Shown piece after piece: positions 9,241 through 18,315 of a stretch of 64,000 bases of DNA. The position numbers and the translations under genes are program-made. The stretch covers positions 1 through 64,000 of the forward strand of contig NZ_CABVPL010000036.1 in assembly GCF_902499045.1 (NCBI RefSeq), in the 5' to 3' direction. The notes beneath the pieces were generated by a model that saw only the letters and a program-made list of their open reading frames with translations, was not told where the DNA came from and searched no databases. Positions within the stretch are counted from its first letter, which is position 1, and each line of letters starts with the position of its first letter. The DNA is from Burkholderia latens (GTDB lineage: Bacteria; Pseudomonadota; Gammaproteobacteria; Burkholderiales; Burkholderiaceae).

Positions 9241-10257
9241 ATGAAAGCCGTTGGACTGACCCGTTACCTGCCGATCGACGACCCGCAGGCGCTGCTCGAC
9301 GTCGAAGTGCCGCAACCCGAGCCGGGCCCGCGCGACCTGCTCGTGAAGGTCGAGGCGATTTCCGTGAACCCGGTCGACACCAAGGTCCGCGCGCCGAAGC
9401 CGCAGGTCGAGGACAGCCCGCGCGTGCTCGGCTGGGATGCGGCCGGCACGGTCGTCGCGGTCGGCGCGGAGGTCACGCTGTTCCGGCCCGGCGACGCGGT
9501 GTTCTACGCGGGCAGCATCACGCGCCCCGGCGCGAACAGCGAATTCCACGCGGTCGACGAACGCATCGCTGCGCACAAGCCGCGCACGCTCGATTTCGCG
9601 GCGTCGGCCGCGTTGCCGCTGACCGCGCTGACCGCGTGGGAGGCGCTGTTCGACCGGTTGCGCGTGTCGCCGCAGGGCGCCGATGCGGGCAAGTCGGTGC
9701 TGATCATCGGCGGCGCGGGCGGCGTCGGCTCGATCGCGATCCAGCTCGCGAAGACGCTCGGCAAGCTGCGCGTGATCGCGACCGCGTCGCGGCCCGCATC
9801 GGCCGAATGGGTGCGCTCGCTCGGCGCGGACGACGTGGTCGACCATTTCGGCGACCTGCCCGCGCAACTGCGGGACATCGGTTATCCGAACGTCGACTAC
9901 GTGCTGATCTTCAACGACACGGACCATCATTTCCCCGCCGCGGCGGAGGTCATCCGGCCGCAGGGCGGCATCTGCACGATCGTCGAGAACGCGAAGCCGG
10001 TTCCGGTCGAGCTGCTGAAGGCGAAGAGCGCCGCGTTCCACTGGGAATTCATGTTCACGCGTGCGATGTTCGAGACGCCGGACATGATCGAGCAGCACAA
10101 GATCCTCACCGAGGTCGCGCGGCTCGTGGACGACGGCACGCTGCGCACGACGCTCGGCGAACAGCTCGGCACGATCAACGCGGCGAACGTGCGGCGCGCG
10201 CACCAGTTGCTCGAAGGCGGGCGCGCGATCGGCAAGCTGGTGCTGAGCGGCTTCTGA
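9241..10257 (+). CDS. zinc-binding-type alcohol dehydrogenase / quinone oxidoreductase
   Basis: A 338-residue MDR-superfamily oxidoreductase. The N-terminal GroES-like domain (GWDAAGTVVAVGAEVTLFRPGDAVFYAG) lacks the classical zinc-ligand cysteines, so it belongs with the quinone-oxidoreductase branch. The Rossmann motif is IIGGAGGVGSIAIQLAK near residues 157-173. It probably reduces quinones or activated carbonyls with NADPH. ATG 9241 follows AGGAGCCTCCGTG; the frame is open far upstream but overlaps the LysR gene. The divergent LysR gene is the likely regulator. Confidence 0.87.
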   Translation: MKAVGLTRYLPIDDPQALLDVEVPQPEPGPRDLLVKVEAISVNPVDTKVRAPKPQVEDSPRVLGWDAAGTVVAVGAEVTLFRPGDAVFYAGSITRPGANSEFHAVDERIAAHKPRTLDFAASAALPLTALTAWEALFDRLRVSPQGADAGKSVLIIGGAGGVGSIAIQLAKTLGKLRVIATASRPASAEWVRSLGADDVVDHFGDLPAQLRDIGYPNVDYVLIFNDTDHHFPAAAEVIRPQGGICTIVENAKPVPVELLKAKSAAFHWEFMFTRAMFETPDMIEQHKILTEVARLVDDGTLRTTLGEQLGTINAANVRRAHQLLEGGRAIGKLVLSGF

Positions 10258-10284
10258 TCCGGCATCGCGCGTACGGGATGCGCG

Positions 10285-10325
10285 GCCGCGAACGCAAGCG
10301 GGGTAACACCCGATGCGTTCGCGGC
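10285..10325 (+). terminator. two-tier hairpin downstream of the dehydrogenase
   Basis: Twelve-base perfect arms (GCCGCGAACGCA at 10285-10296, TGCGTTCGCGGC at 10314-10325) enclose a second small stem GGGT/ACCC. It sits 28 bases after the dehydrogenase stop. There is no U-run, so it may be a transcript-end stabiliser and not an intrinsic terminator. Confidence 0.5.
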
Positions 10326-10417
10326 GCATTGCATGCCGCTTGGCGGTAGACTGGCAACGCATCATGCATCGAAAACCGCGCGGCACGCGCGTGCCGCCGC
10401 ATTACAAGGAGGTCAGC

Positions 10418-10969
10418 ATGAGCCAACGCAGCTTGTCAGTCGCCGCATCGTGGTCGGCCGTGTTCGCGGCGGCGTGCGTCAGCGCGAGCGTATTCGCGGC
10501 GCCGCCGGTCAAGGGCAGCCTGAAGGGCGGCGGGACGGGGCAGCTCGAATACACGGTCAAGGTCGATTCGAAGACCTTCGGCAATACGCAGGAAACCCGC
10601 AAGATCCGCTCGGGCGAAACGGACGACTTCAACTGGAAGTCGGTGCCGCCGGGCGGCGCGGTCGCGATGCAGGACGGTTGCCCGAACGCCGACAACCTGC
10701 CGCGCGACGCGAACGGCGCGATGGTGCGCCAGACCCAGGTGCGGCTCGCGCCGTCGGTCGATGCGAAGGGGAACGCGAACGTGCAGCTGAGCTTCCAGGC
10801 GGCCGCGCCGAAAGGCACGCGCAACGTGAGCGCGGGCGGCAAGTCGCTGCAGTGCCCGGACGTCGTGTCGGTGAGCCAGGTCAAGTGGGTGTCGATTCCG
10901 ACCAACGGCGGGTCGAAGTCGGTCACGATGAGCGACGGCACGAAAGTGACCGTGTCGATCAAGCACTGA
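10418..10969 (+). CDS. exported hypothetical protein
   Basis: A 183-residue secreted protein without a recognised function; it resembles proteins I have seen only as hypotheticals in Burkholderia. A Sec signal peptide covers residues 1-27 (hydrophobic WSAVFAAACVSASVFAA). The mature part is Gly-, Lys- and Ser-rich with two Cys (DGCPNAD and LQCPDVV) that could form a disulfide. The start at 10418 follows AAGGAGGTCAGC, an almost perfect ribosome-binding site, which rules out the longer frame from 10313. Confidence 0.8.
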   Translation: MSQRSLSVAASWSAVFAAACVSASVFAAPPVKGSLKGGGTGQLEYTVKVDSKTFGNTQETRKIRSGETDDFNWKSVPPGGAVAMQDGCPNADNLPRDANGAMVRQTQVRLAPSVDAKGNANVQLSFQAAAPKGTRNVSAGGKSLQCPDVVSVSQVKWVSIPTNGGSKSVTMSDGTKVTVSIKH

Positions 10970-11183
10970 GTGGCGTGCGTGCGCCGGAAATGTGTCCGGT
11001 GCGCGCGCAACCAGTCTCCGCCGTGTCCGGGCGATCCGTGGATCGCCGCGCGTGACGATGCCGCGGCGCGCGGCTGCTGTCCGGCCGCGGCGCGCGCCGG
11101 TGGCCGCGCGGCGCGTTGCGTGACGCCCCGCCGAGGTCACGCTATCCTCGTCGGCATCCGCCATTTCCTCGAACGACAATCCG

Positions 11184-11648
11184 ATGAAACATTGCATGCG
11201 CGTGCTGCTGTCGGCAGCCGCATTCGTTGCCCTTCGTGCGCACGCGGCCGACGAGTGCAGCTTCGTGAAAAAAGTCGATCTGCCGTCGCGGCAGCAGACC
11301 GCGGTCGTGTCGAGCGGCGCGCTCGAACCGTGTTCGACCGGCAGCTATGCGGTACGCGTGTATTCGACCGCGCACGGCTTCGATACGGACGACTACGTGA
11401 CCGGTGTGCTGCATGCGCGCGACGGCACCGTCGTCGACGCTTTCACGGCCGACCTCGGCGCGCGTGCGCGCGAGGCGCTGGTCGTCACGACACGCTCGGC
11501 CGGCAGCGGCGGCTATGTCGGCGCGCACGCCTATGTGACGACGCCGCGTGCGGTGCGGCTCGTCGCGTCGGCCGACGGGCTCGCGCCCGATGCCGACGTG
11601 AAAGCCGCGTTGCGCGCGGCCCTCGACAAGCGCCGCGCCGCGCGCTGA
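11184..11648 (+). CDS. pliI: PliI-like periplasmic lysozyme inhibitor
   Basis: A 154-residue exported protein with a signal peptide ending near AHAAD (residue 22). The mature sequence has the layout of PliI, the periplasmic inhibitor of invertebrate-type lysozyme: STGSYAVRVYS, TDDYVTGVLHARDGTV, then RSAGSGGYVGAHAY, corresponding to the SGSY and GSGGY loops of the family. Two Cys (ECSF, EPCS) may pair. The role would be protection of peptidoglycan from host lysozyme. The assignment is from motif memory, not a search. It is monocistronic and divergent from nothing obvious. Confidence 0.65.
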   Translation: MKHCMRVLLSAAAFVALRAHAADECSFVKKVDLPSRQQTAVVSSGALEPCSTGSYAVRVYSTAHGFDTDDYVTGVLHARDGTVVDAFTADLGARAREALVVTTRSAGSGGYVGAHAYVTTPRAVRLVASADGLAPDADVKAALRAALDKRRAAR

Positions 11649-11690
11649 CCGCCTATCGTACGAATGCCGCATGCGTCGCGGCGTCGCGCG

Positions 11691-12494
11691 TCAACGCGCG
11701 CGTTCCTGGAGCCGCGCAGCAAGAAACCGGTGATCGGCCGAGAACAGGCGGCGATACGTCATCAGCACTGCACCGACGGTACCGAGCGCGGACGCCGCGG
11801 CGATCAGGAACATGATCACGATCTGATAGCGCACGGCCTGCAGCGGCGACTGGCCGGCCAGCACCTGGCCGGTCATCATCCCCGGCAGGCTTACGACGCC
11901 GACGACGGCCATCTGGTTCAGCGTCGGCAGCATGCCCGCGCGCACGGCCTGGCGCGCGGCGTCCTGCGCGGCTTCCCAGCGCGTCGCGCCGAGCGCGAGC
12001 GCGGTCTCGACGCGGTCGCGCCGCGCGGTGAGCTCGTCCATCATCCGCTCGACGCCGAGCGCCACGCCGGTGAGCGTATTGCCGAGGATCATGCCGAGGA
12101 TCGGGATCGCGTATTGCGGCTCGTACCACGGATGGATGCGGATCACGACGAACAGGCCGATCGCCGCGACGAGCCAGCTGCTGAGCCAGATCGACGCGAT
12201 GCTGTCGATGCGCTGTCCGCGATACGCATGCTTGCCGCGCGCGGCGCCGGCGAAACCCGCGATCAGCGTCATCAGCGCGGTGAGCGGCAGCACGACGGTC
12301 CAGTGCGGATGGCCGAACACCCAGCCGAGCACGTAGCCGATCGCGAGCAACTGCACGACGGTGCGCACGGCCGCGAGCGCGAGCTGGCGTCCGAGGCCGA
12401 GCGACAGCGCGGCCGAGATCGCGCCGTTCACCGCGACGAGCGCGGCCGCGATGCCGACGTCGACGAGGCTGAGGTCCTGCAGCGCCGGGCTCAT
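11691..12494 (-). CDS. fetB: FetB-type iron export ABC permease (UPF0014)
   Basis: A 267-residue membrane protein with about seven hydrophobic helices, matching the UPF0014/FetB family in length and landmarks (LTALMTLIAGFAGAARG, GMILGNTLTGVALG, LALGATRWEA, LPGMMTGQVLAGQSP). FetAB of E. coli exports iron and relieves oxidative stress. Its ATG overlaps the TGA of the upstream ATPase gene by 4 bases, giving tight translational coupling. A longer frame continues to 12992 but only as antisense-like Arg-rich sequence. Confidence 0.9.
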   Translation of the reverse strand: MSPALQDLSLVDVGIAAALVAVNGAISAALSLGLGRQLALAAVRTVVQLLAIGYVLGWVFGHPHWTVVLPLTALMTLIAGFAGAARGKHAYRGQRIDSIASIWLSSWLVAAIGLFVVIRIHPWYEPQYAIPILGMILGNTLTGVALGVERMMDELTARRDRVETALALGATRWEAAQDAARQAVRAGMLPTLNQMAVVGVVSLPGMMTGQVLAGQSPLQAVRYQIVIMFLIAAASALGTVGAVLMTYRRLFSADHRFLAARLQERAR

Positions 12495-13192
12495 TGGGCG
12501 GCCTCCGGCGGATTCGCGCCATCCAGCACGCCGGCCTGCATCACGAGCTGCATCGTGGCGATCCGTGCGGCCTGCGCCGGGTCGTGCGAAATCCACACGT
12601 ATGCACGCGTGTCCGATGCCGCGTCGAACCATGCGCCGACGAGCGCTTCGATCGCACGCGTCGAGTCGGGATCGAGCGCCGACGTCGGCTCGTCGAGCAA
12701 CAGCACGTCGGGGTCGAGCTGCAGCACGCGCAGCAGCGCGGCGATTTGCGCTTCGCCGCCCGACAGTTCGCTTGCGCGCTTGTCGAGAAAATCGGCGCCG
12801 CGGCCAGCGCGTGCCGCGAGCGCTTGCACGCGCGCGCGGTCGAACGTCGCGCCGCGATAGACCGCGAGCGAATACGGATAGCGCAATTGCGCTTCGACGG
12901 TGCCGTCCATCTGCGCGGGCCGCTGGCGCACGTATGCGACGCTGCGCCGGTAGCGTGGAATCGCGCCGCGCCGGATGCGCTTGCCGCGCCACAGCACGTG
13001 GCCGCCATCGAGCGGATCGAGCAGCGCGAGCGCGCGCAGCAGCACGCTCTTGCCGGAGCCCGACGGTCCCGTGATAGCAATTCGCGATCCCGCGGCGAGG
13101 CTGAAGTCGGTCGGCGTCAGCAACGTCTTGCCTGTGGTTGCGTCGCGGCGCGTGATGCGCTGTGCATCGATGAGACCGGTGGGGGTTGTCAT
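12491..13192 (-). CDS. fetA: FetA-type ABC transporter ATPase
   Basis: A 233-residue ABC ATPase: Walker A GPSGSGKS at residues 42-49, Q-loop in VRQRPAQ, signature LSGGEAQ, Walker B LLLDEPTSALD, H-loop WISHDP. It powers the FetB permease encoded immediately downstream (ATGA overlap). Start ATG 13192 matches family length; the frame is open to 13402 but the extra residues are not ABC-like. It is divergent from the AsmA-like gene. Confidence 0.9.
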   Translation of the reverse strand: MTTPTGLIDAQRITRRDATTGKTLLTPTDFSLAAGSRIAITGPSGSGKSVLLRALALLDPLDGGHVLWRGKRIRRGAIPRYRRSVAYVRQRPAQMDGTVEAQLRYPYSLAVYRGATFDRARVQALAARAGRGADFLDKRASELSGGEAQIAALLRVLQLDPDVLLLDEPTSALDPDSTRAIEALVGAWFDAASDTRAYVWISHDPAQAARIATMQLVMQAGVLDGANPPEAAQ

Positions 13193-13344
13193 GTCACAAA
13201 TGAAAAAAAGCGTTAATGGCGCCGAGGCGTTGCAGCGCCGTGCGTCATAATACTCATTGAAAAGCCGCCGACGTCGTGTTCCGTTCGCTTTCGCAACGAG
13301 CCCGGCATGGCGCGCGAATTCTGCAGAACAACAACGGAACCGCC

Positions 13345-15633
13345 ATGACGCTAACCCGAGCCATCGGCAAAACGGCTGCATGGATCGTCGGTATCGTCGC
13401 ACTGATCATCGTGGCTGCCGGCGTCTTCATTGTCACGTTCGACTGGAACCGCGCGAAACCGTGGGTCAACGAACATGTGAGTACCGCGCTTGGCCGTTCG
13501 TTTGCGATCAACGGCGATCTCAGGGTCGACTGGCGGCGCCCGCAGGGCGAAACCGGCTGGCGCGCATGGGTGCCGTGGCCTCGCATCTCGGCCACGCAAC
13601 TGGAGATCGGCAACCCCGACTGGGCGAAAGGCCCCAAGTTCGTCACGCTCGACGCCGCGCACTTCGATCTCGCGATTCTTCCGCTTCTCGCTCACCAGAT
13701 CGTCATTCCGTCGATCGACGTCGTCAATCCCGCGGTCGACCTCGAACGGCTCGCCGACGGCCGCAACACGTGGACGTTCCAGTTCAAGCGATCGGGGCAA
13801 CCGACGACGTGGAACGTGCGGCTCGACAGCTTCGCGTTCGCGAAGGGAACCGTCGTCTATCGCGACGCGCTTACCAAGGCTGATCTGACGATCGGGATCG
13901 ATACGCTCGGCCAGCCGATTCCGCTCGGCGACGTGCTGAAGGAGCAGGAACAGAAGTCGCGCGCGGCGTCGGCGCAGCGTGTCGGCAAGCACGGCGCCGC
14001 GCAACTGGCGGCGAAGGCGAACGCGGCGCCCGCGTCCGGCGCATCGGCGGCGCAGGGCGCGAGCGGCGCATCGGCCGTTGCGGCGTCGGGGGCGTCCGCC
14101 GCGGCGCCCGGTGCCGCGGTCTCTTCCGCATCGGCGAGCGCGCCGGCAGCCGGCGCGAGCGGTGCATCGGGCGCCGCAGCGCCCGCGAAGCCGTCTGGCC
14201 CGACCTATGCGTTTGGCCTCAAGTTCGACGGCCGCTACAAGAACGTGCCGATCGCCGGCACCGGCAAGGTGGGCGGCGTGCTGGCGATCGAGAACGCGAC
14301 GCAGCCGTTCCCGCTGCAGGCCGACGTGAAGGCCGACGACACGCGGCTCGCGATCGTCGGCACGCTGACCGATCCGATGCATCTGGCGGCGCTCGACCTG
14401 CGGCTGTGGCTGCAGGGCACGTCGATGTCGCATCTGTACCAGCTCACCGGCATCACGCTGCCCGACACGCCGCCGTACGCGACGGAAGGGCGCCTGATCG
14501 GCCAGATCAGGCAGAACGCGAGCGTGTTCCGTTACGAGAACTTCAACGGCCGCGTCGGCGGCAGCGATCTCCACGGCACGCTGACGTGGGCGCAGCGCGA
14601 GCCGCGGCCGAAGCTGTCGGGCGAGCTCGTGTCGAACCTGCTGCAGTTCTCCGACCTCGCGCCGGTGATCGGCGCCGATTCGGCCGCGAGCAAGAAGAAG
14701 CGCGGCGACACGACGCGCCAGCCGCCGGACCGCGTGCTGCCGGTCGCGGCATTCCGGACCGAGCGCTGGAGCGCGATCGACGCGGACGTGAAGTTCACCG
14801 GCCGCAAGCTGATCAAGAGCCCGCAACTGCCGATCACGAACCTGTACACGCACATCCTGCTGCAGGACGGCGTGCTGACGCTCGAACCGCTGCAGTTCGG
14901 CGTCGCGGGCGGCACGCTCGCCACGAATGCGCATCTCGACGGCAGCCGCACGCCGCTCAAGGGGCGTTTCACGCTGAGCGCGCGCCACCTGAAGCTCAAG
15001 CAGCTGTTCCCGACGCAGAAGGTGATGCAGACCGCGCTCGGCGAGATCAACGGCGACGCGTCGCTGTCGGCGACCGGCAATTCGCCGGCCGCGCTCGCGG
15101 CGACGTCGACCGGCGAAGTGAAGGCGCTCGTGACGGACGGCCGCATCAGCCTCCTGCTGATGGAGGCGGCGGGGCTGAACGTCGCGAACGTCGTCTACGA
15201 GAAGCTGTTCGGCACCCGCGACGTCAACATCAATTGCGCGGCGATCGATTTCGTCGCGAACGACGGGATGCTCGAGCCGAAGGTTTTCGCACTCGATACG
15301 GACGATGCACTGATCAACGTGGACGGGCCGATCAACCTGCGCGACGAATCGCTCGACCTGAAGATCCATCCGCACACGAAGGGCTTCCGGATCTTCTCGC
15401 TGCGCTCGCCGCTATACGCGAAGGGCACGTTCAAGAACCCGAAGGTCGGTGTCGAGGCGGGCGCGCTCGCGTTGCGCGCCGGCGCGATGGTCGGGCTCGG
15501 GCTGATCAATCCGTTCGCGGCGCTGATCCCGCTGATCGCGCCGAGCAACAACCGCGACGTGCCGTGCGCGCAGTTGTTCGGGCAGATGAATGCGAAGGCC
15601 GCGCAGAAGGGGGCGGCGAAGGCGAGCAAGTGA
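13345..15633 (+). CDS. AsmA-family inner-membrane/periplasmic protein
   Basis: A 762-residue AsmA-like protein, a family tied to outer-membrane lipid homeostasis and thought to form bridge-like lipid carriers. One N-terminal membrane anchor (WIVGIVALIIVAAGVFIV, residues 13-30) precedes the AsmA N-terminal domain (NRAKPWVNEHVSTALGRSF), and the AsmA C-terminal domain includes LLLMEAAGLNVANVVYEKLF. Residues about 220-285 are an Ala/Ser/Gly-rich linker with repeated GASGA units, an unusual low-complexity insertion. ATG 13345 follows CGGAACCGCC. Confidence 0.88.
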   Translation: MTLTRAIGKTAAWIVGIVALIIVAAGVFIVTFDWNRAKPWVNEHVSTALGRSFAINGDLRVDWRRPQGETGWRAWVPWPRISATQLEIGNPDWAKGPKFVTLDAAHFDLAILPLLAHQIVIPSIDVVNPAVDLERLADGRNTWTFQFKRSGQPTTWNVRLDSFAFAKGTVVYRDALTKADLTIGIDTLGQPIPLGDVLKEQEQKSRAASAQRVGKHGAAQLAAKANAAPASGASAAQGASGASAVAASGASAAAPGAAVSSASASAPAAGASGASGAAAPAKPSGPTYAFGLKFDGRYKNVPIAGTGKVGGVLAIENATQPFPLQADVKADDTRLAIVGTLTDPMHLAALDLRLWLQGTSMSHLYQLTGITLPDTPPYATEGRLIGQIRQNASVFRYENFNGRVGGSDLHGTLTWAQREPRPKLSGELVSNLLQFSDLAPVIGADSAASKKKRGDTTRQPPDRVLPVAAFRTERWSAIDADVKFTGRKLIKSPQLPITNLYTHILLQDGVLTLEPLQFGVAGGTLATNAHLDGSRTPLKGRFTLSARHLKLKQLFPTQKVMQTALGEINGDASLSATGNSPAALAATSTGEVKALVTDGRISLLLMEAAGLNVANVVYEKLFGTRDVNINCAAIDFVANDGMLEPKVFALDTDDALINVDGPINLRDESLDLKIHPHTKGFRIFSLRSPLYAKGTFKNPKVGVEAGALALRAGAMVGLGLINPFAALIPLIAPSNNRDVPCAQLFGQMNAKAAQKGAAKASK

Positions 15634-15771
15634 CGCGCGGCGGCGCGGCGGGATCCGGCCCGGCACACGCGCCGGCCGCGTTCGTCGCGATGCCGGCGCG
15701 GCCGCAGCAAGCGCAGCGGCCGGCCGGCATGCTCCTGCGCCGGGCGTCCGGCCGCCACAGGGGCGGCGGCG

Positions 15772-16230
15772 TCAGCGGCGGGCGCGCACCCAGACGAGCA
15801 CCGCGTCGACCTGCCGGCCGTCGATGACCATGGGCTCGGCTGTGCCGAGCTGCAGGCGATCGCCGTCGACGCTGACGACTCGCTGCTGCACGTTGCCGAT
15901 CCAGTTCGGAAACAGGCTCACGTCCATTTGATGCGTCAGCGTGCCGTTGTCGTCGACGTAAAAAGGGCCCGAGTACGCGACATAGCCGCGCGCGGCGGCG
16001 GCGCGTTCCTCGCGGCTGCCGCCGTGCAGGTCGCCGTCCGCATAGGGCGGCCGGCCGGCTGCCATCAACTGCGCGGACATGTAGCCGTCCGGCGTATAGA
16101 GAATCCAGCCGCGCGCGTCGCGGCCGAGCGGGTAGGTGACGGTGCTGCCGTCGCGCGGGCGGATTTCGTAGGACTCGAGGCGCCATGCGCCGACGAGTTG
16201 GTCGCGAAGCTGGCTGGAAGGCATAGGCAT
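15772..16230 (-). CDS. lipocalin-like domain protein
   Basis: A 152-residue protein of the lipocalin-like family often found beside secondary-metabolism or detoxification genes: LVGAWRLESYEIRPRDGSTVTYPLG then GWILYTPDGYMSAQL near residues 45-65. It has no signal peptide. ATG 16230 (MPMPSSQL) is preferred; a second ATG at 16224 is equally possible, and the Arg-rich extension to 16347 is not family-like. Ligand unknown. It is convergent with the AsmA gene and divergent from ybiT. Confidence 0.8.
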   Translation of the reverse strand: MPMPSSQLRDQLVGAWRLESYEIRPRDGSTVTYPLGRDARGWILYTPDGYMSAQLMAAGRPPYADGDLHGGSREERAAAARGYVAYSGPFYVDDNGTLTHQMDVSLFPNWIGNVQQRVVSVDGDRLQLGTAEPMVIDGRQVDAVLVWVRARR

Positions 16231-16396
16231 GCGGGTTCCGGTATGACGGCAATGACGCGCGTGCCGTCGTGTCGACGGGGCTGAGCGGCGCCGGGCGGGA
16301 CGTGCGCGACGCCGCTGCAGCGGTGCGGTCGGCAGTTTCTCCGACACCTGCTAAAATACACGGTTTTCCGTCGATTTCTCTCTTACGGGACCTGCC

Positions 16397-17989
16397 GTGC
16401 TTTCTACTGCCAACATCACGATGCAATTCGGGCCGAAGCCCTTGTTCGAGAATATCTCGGTCAAATTCGGCGAGGGCAACCGCTATGGTCTGATCGGCGC
16501 GAACGGCTGTGGCAAGTCGACCTTCATGAAGATCCTCGGCGGCGATCTCGAGCCGAGCGCCGGCAACGTCGCGCTGGAGCCGAACGTGCGCCTGGGCAAG
16601 CTGCGCCAGGACCAGTTCGCGTATGAAGACGTGCGCGTGCTCGACGTCGTGATGATGGGCCACACCGAAATGTGGGCCGCGATGACCGAGCGCGACGCGA
16701 TCTACGCGAATCCGGACGCCACCGACGACGACTACATGCACGCGGCCGAGCTCGAAGGCAAGTTCGCCGAATACGGCGGCTACGACGCCGAGGCGCGCGC
16801 GGGCGCGCTGCTGCTCGGCATCGGCATCGAGGAGAAGTTCCACAACGGCACGATGGCCGACGTCGCGCCGGGCTGGAAGCTGCGCGTGCTGCTCGCGCAG
16901 GCGCTGTTCTCGAAGCCGGACGTGCTGCTGCTCGACGAGCCGACCAACAACCTGGACATCAACTCGATCCGTTGGCTCGAGCACACGCTCAACGAGTACA
17001 ACTCGACGATGATCATCATCTCGCACGATCGTCACTTCCTGAACTCGGTGTGCACGCACATGGCCGACATGGACTACGGCACGCTGAAGGTCTGGCCGGG
17101 CAACTACGACGACTACATGCTCGCGTCGGCACAGGCGCGCGAGCGCCAGGCCGCGGCGAACGCGCGCGCAAAGGAGCGCGTGGCCGAGTTGCAGGACTTC
17201 GTGCGCCGCTTCTCGGCGAACAAGTCGAAGGCGCGTCAGGCAACGAGCCGCGCGAAGCAGATCGACAAGATCAAGATCGAGGAATTCAAGCCGTCGTCGC
17301 GCCAGAACCCGTTCATCCGCTTCGAGTTCGACAAGAAGCTGCACAACGTCGCGGTGATCGCCGAAGAGATCACGAAGAAGTACGAGCGCACGATCTTCCA
17401 GAACTTCAACCTGTCGGTGCAGCCGGGCGAGCGCATCGCGATCATCGGCGAGAACGGCGCGGGCAAGACGACGCTGCTGCGCGCGCTGCTCGGCAACCTG
17501 CCGCTCGATCACGGCACGGTGAAGTGGGCGGAGAACGCGAACGTCGGCTACATGCCGCAGGACACGTACGAGGAATTCCCGGACGACATCACGCTGATGG
17601 ACTGGATCGACCAGTACCGCAAGGAAGGCGACGACGAAACGATGGTGCGCGGCACGCTGGGCCGTCTGCTGTTCTCGTCGGACGACATCAAGAAGTCGGT
17701 GAAGGTGCTGTCGGGCGGCGAGAAGGGCCGCATGATCTGGGGCAAGCTGATGCTCGGCCGCCACAACGTGCTGCTGATGGACGAGCCGACCAACCACATG
17801 GACATGGAGTCGATCGAGTCGCTGCAGATCGCGCTCGAGCAGTTCGAAGGCACGCTGATCTTCGTGTCGCACGACCGTGAGTTCGTCAGCGGCCTCGCGA
17901 ACCGGATCATCGAAGTGCGGACGGATGGGACGTTGTTCGACTTTGGTGGGAATTATGAGGAGTTCCTGACGAGTCAGGGGCAGGAGTAA
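16397..17989 (+). CDS. ybiT: ABC-F family ATPase YbiT
   Basis: A 530-residue soluble protein with two ABC domains, close to E. coli YbiT along its length: GANGCGKST (first Walker A), [22 protein letters not shown], the interdomain linker [19 protein letters not shown] (second Walker A), LSGGEKGRM and [17 protein letters not shown] proteins act on the ribosome and have no membrane partner. A TAAAAT box lies 40 bases before the start. The last 24 codons (from 17918) are recoded with AT-richer synonymous codons compared with the displaced copy at 23056-23127, because an integrated island begins here; the protein stays full length. Confidence 0.95.
   Translation: MLSTANITMQFGPKPLFENISVKFGEGNRYGLIGANGCGKSTFMKILGGDLEPSAGNVALEPNVRLGKLRQDQFAYEDVRVLDVVMMGHTEMWAAMTERDAIYANPDATDDDYMHAAELEGKFAEYGGYDAEARAGALLLGIGIEEKFHNGTMADVAPGWKLRVLLAQALFSKPDVLLLDEPTNNLDINSIRWLEHTLNEYNSTMIIISHDRHFLNSVCTHMADMDYGTLKVWPGNYDDYMLASAQARERQAAANARAKERVAELQDFVRRFSANKSKARQATSRAKQIDKIKIEEFKPSSRQNPFIRFEFDKKLHNVAVIAEEITKKYERTIFQNFNLSVQPGERIAIIGENGAGKTTLLRALLGNLPLDHGTVKWAENANVGYMPQDTYEEFPDDITLMDWIDQYRKEGDDETMVRGTLGRLLFSSDDIKKSVKVLSGGEKGRMIWGKLMLGRHNVLLMDEPTNHMDMESIESLQIALEQFEGTLIFVSHDREFVSGLANRIIEVRTDGTLFDFGGNYEEFLTSQGQE
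17862..17919 (+). repeat. left attachment-site repeat of the island
   Basis: 58 bases identical to 23000-23057. It encodes the [20 protein letters not shown] region of YbiT and marks the crossover core on the left side. The first mismatches are at 17861 and 17920. Confidence 0.85.
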
Positions 17990-18315
17990 AAATCTCCCGT
18001 TTGTCCCAAGACCACCGTTCATGTGTCCAATTGTCCCGCGGAATTGTCCCGATGGGACAGTCGGGTTTCCGGCGAGCTTGCGTTAGTGAGTGCGCGGCAA
18101 TGCTTGGAAGGGAAGTCTTGTGGACCCCGAAGCCCATACTGGCGGGCTGCCGGTATGGGCTCTTCTGTTGTGGGGAACGTCACAAGGGCGCTGGATAGGT
18201 CGATTCGTGCGCCGCAATGTCACTTTGATCAAGTACGGCGTCGCGCTCCCTTTTTCAAGGCTGCGCGACGCTGCTCCAGTTCCGCGACTTCCTGCTTAGC
18301 CCGATCATTCCGGGA
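17990..18315. other. left end of the island, no gene
   Basis: No coding gene is visible. It holds three direct copies of TTGTCCC (18001, 18031, 18044) and one inverted GGGACA (18054), candidate integrase arm sites. It also holds a 9-bp hairpin, AGCCCATAC (18131-18139) and GTATGGGCT (18153-18161), which may terminate transcription after ybiT. Confidence 0.45.

Noticed and set aside
13351-15375. 674-residue open frame on the minus strand
   Set aside because: Antisense to the AsmA-like gene; no recognisable motif.
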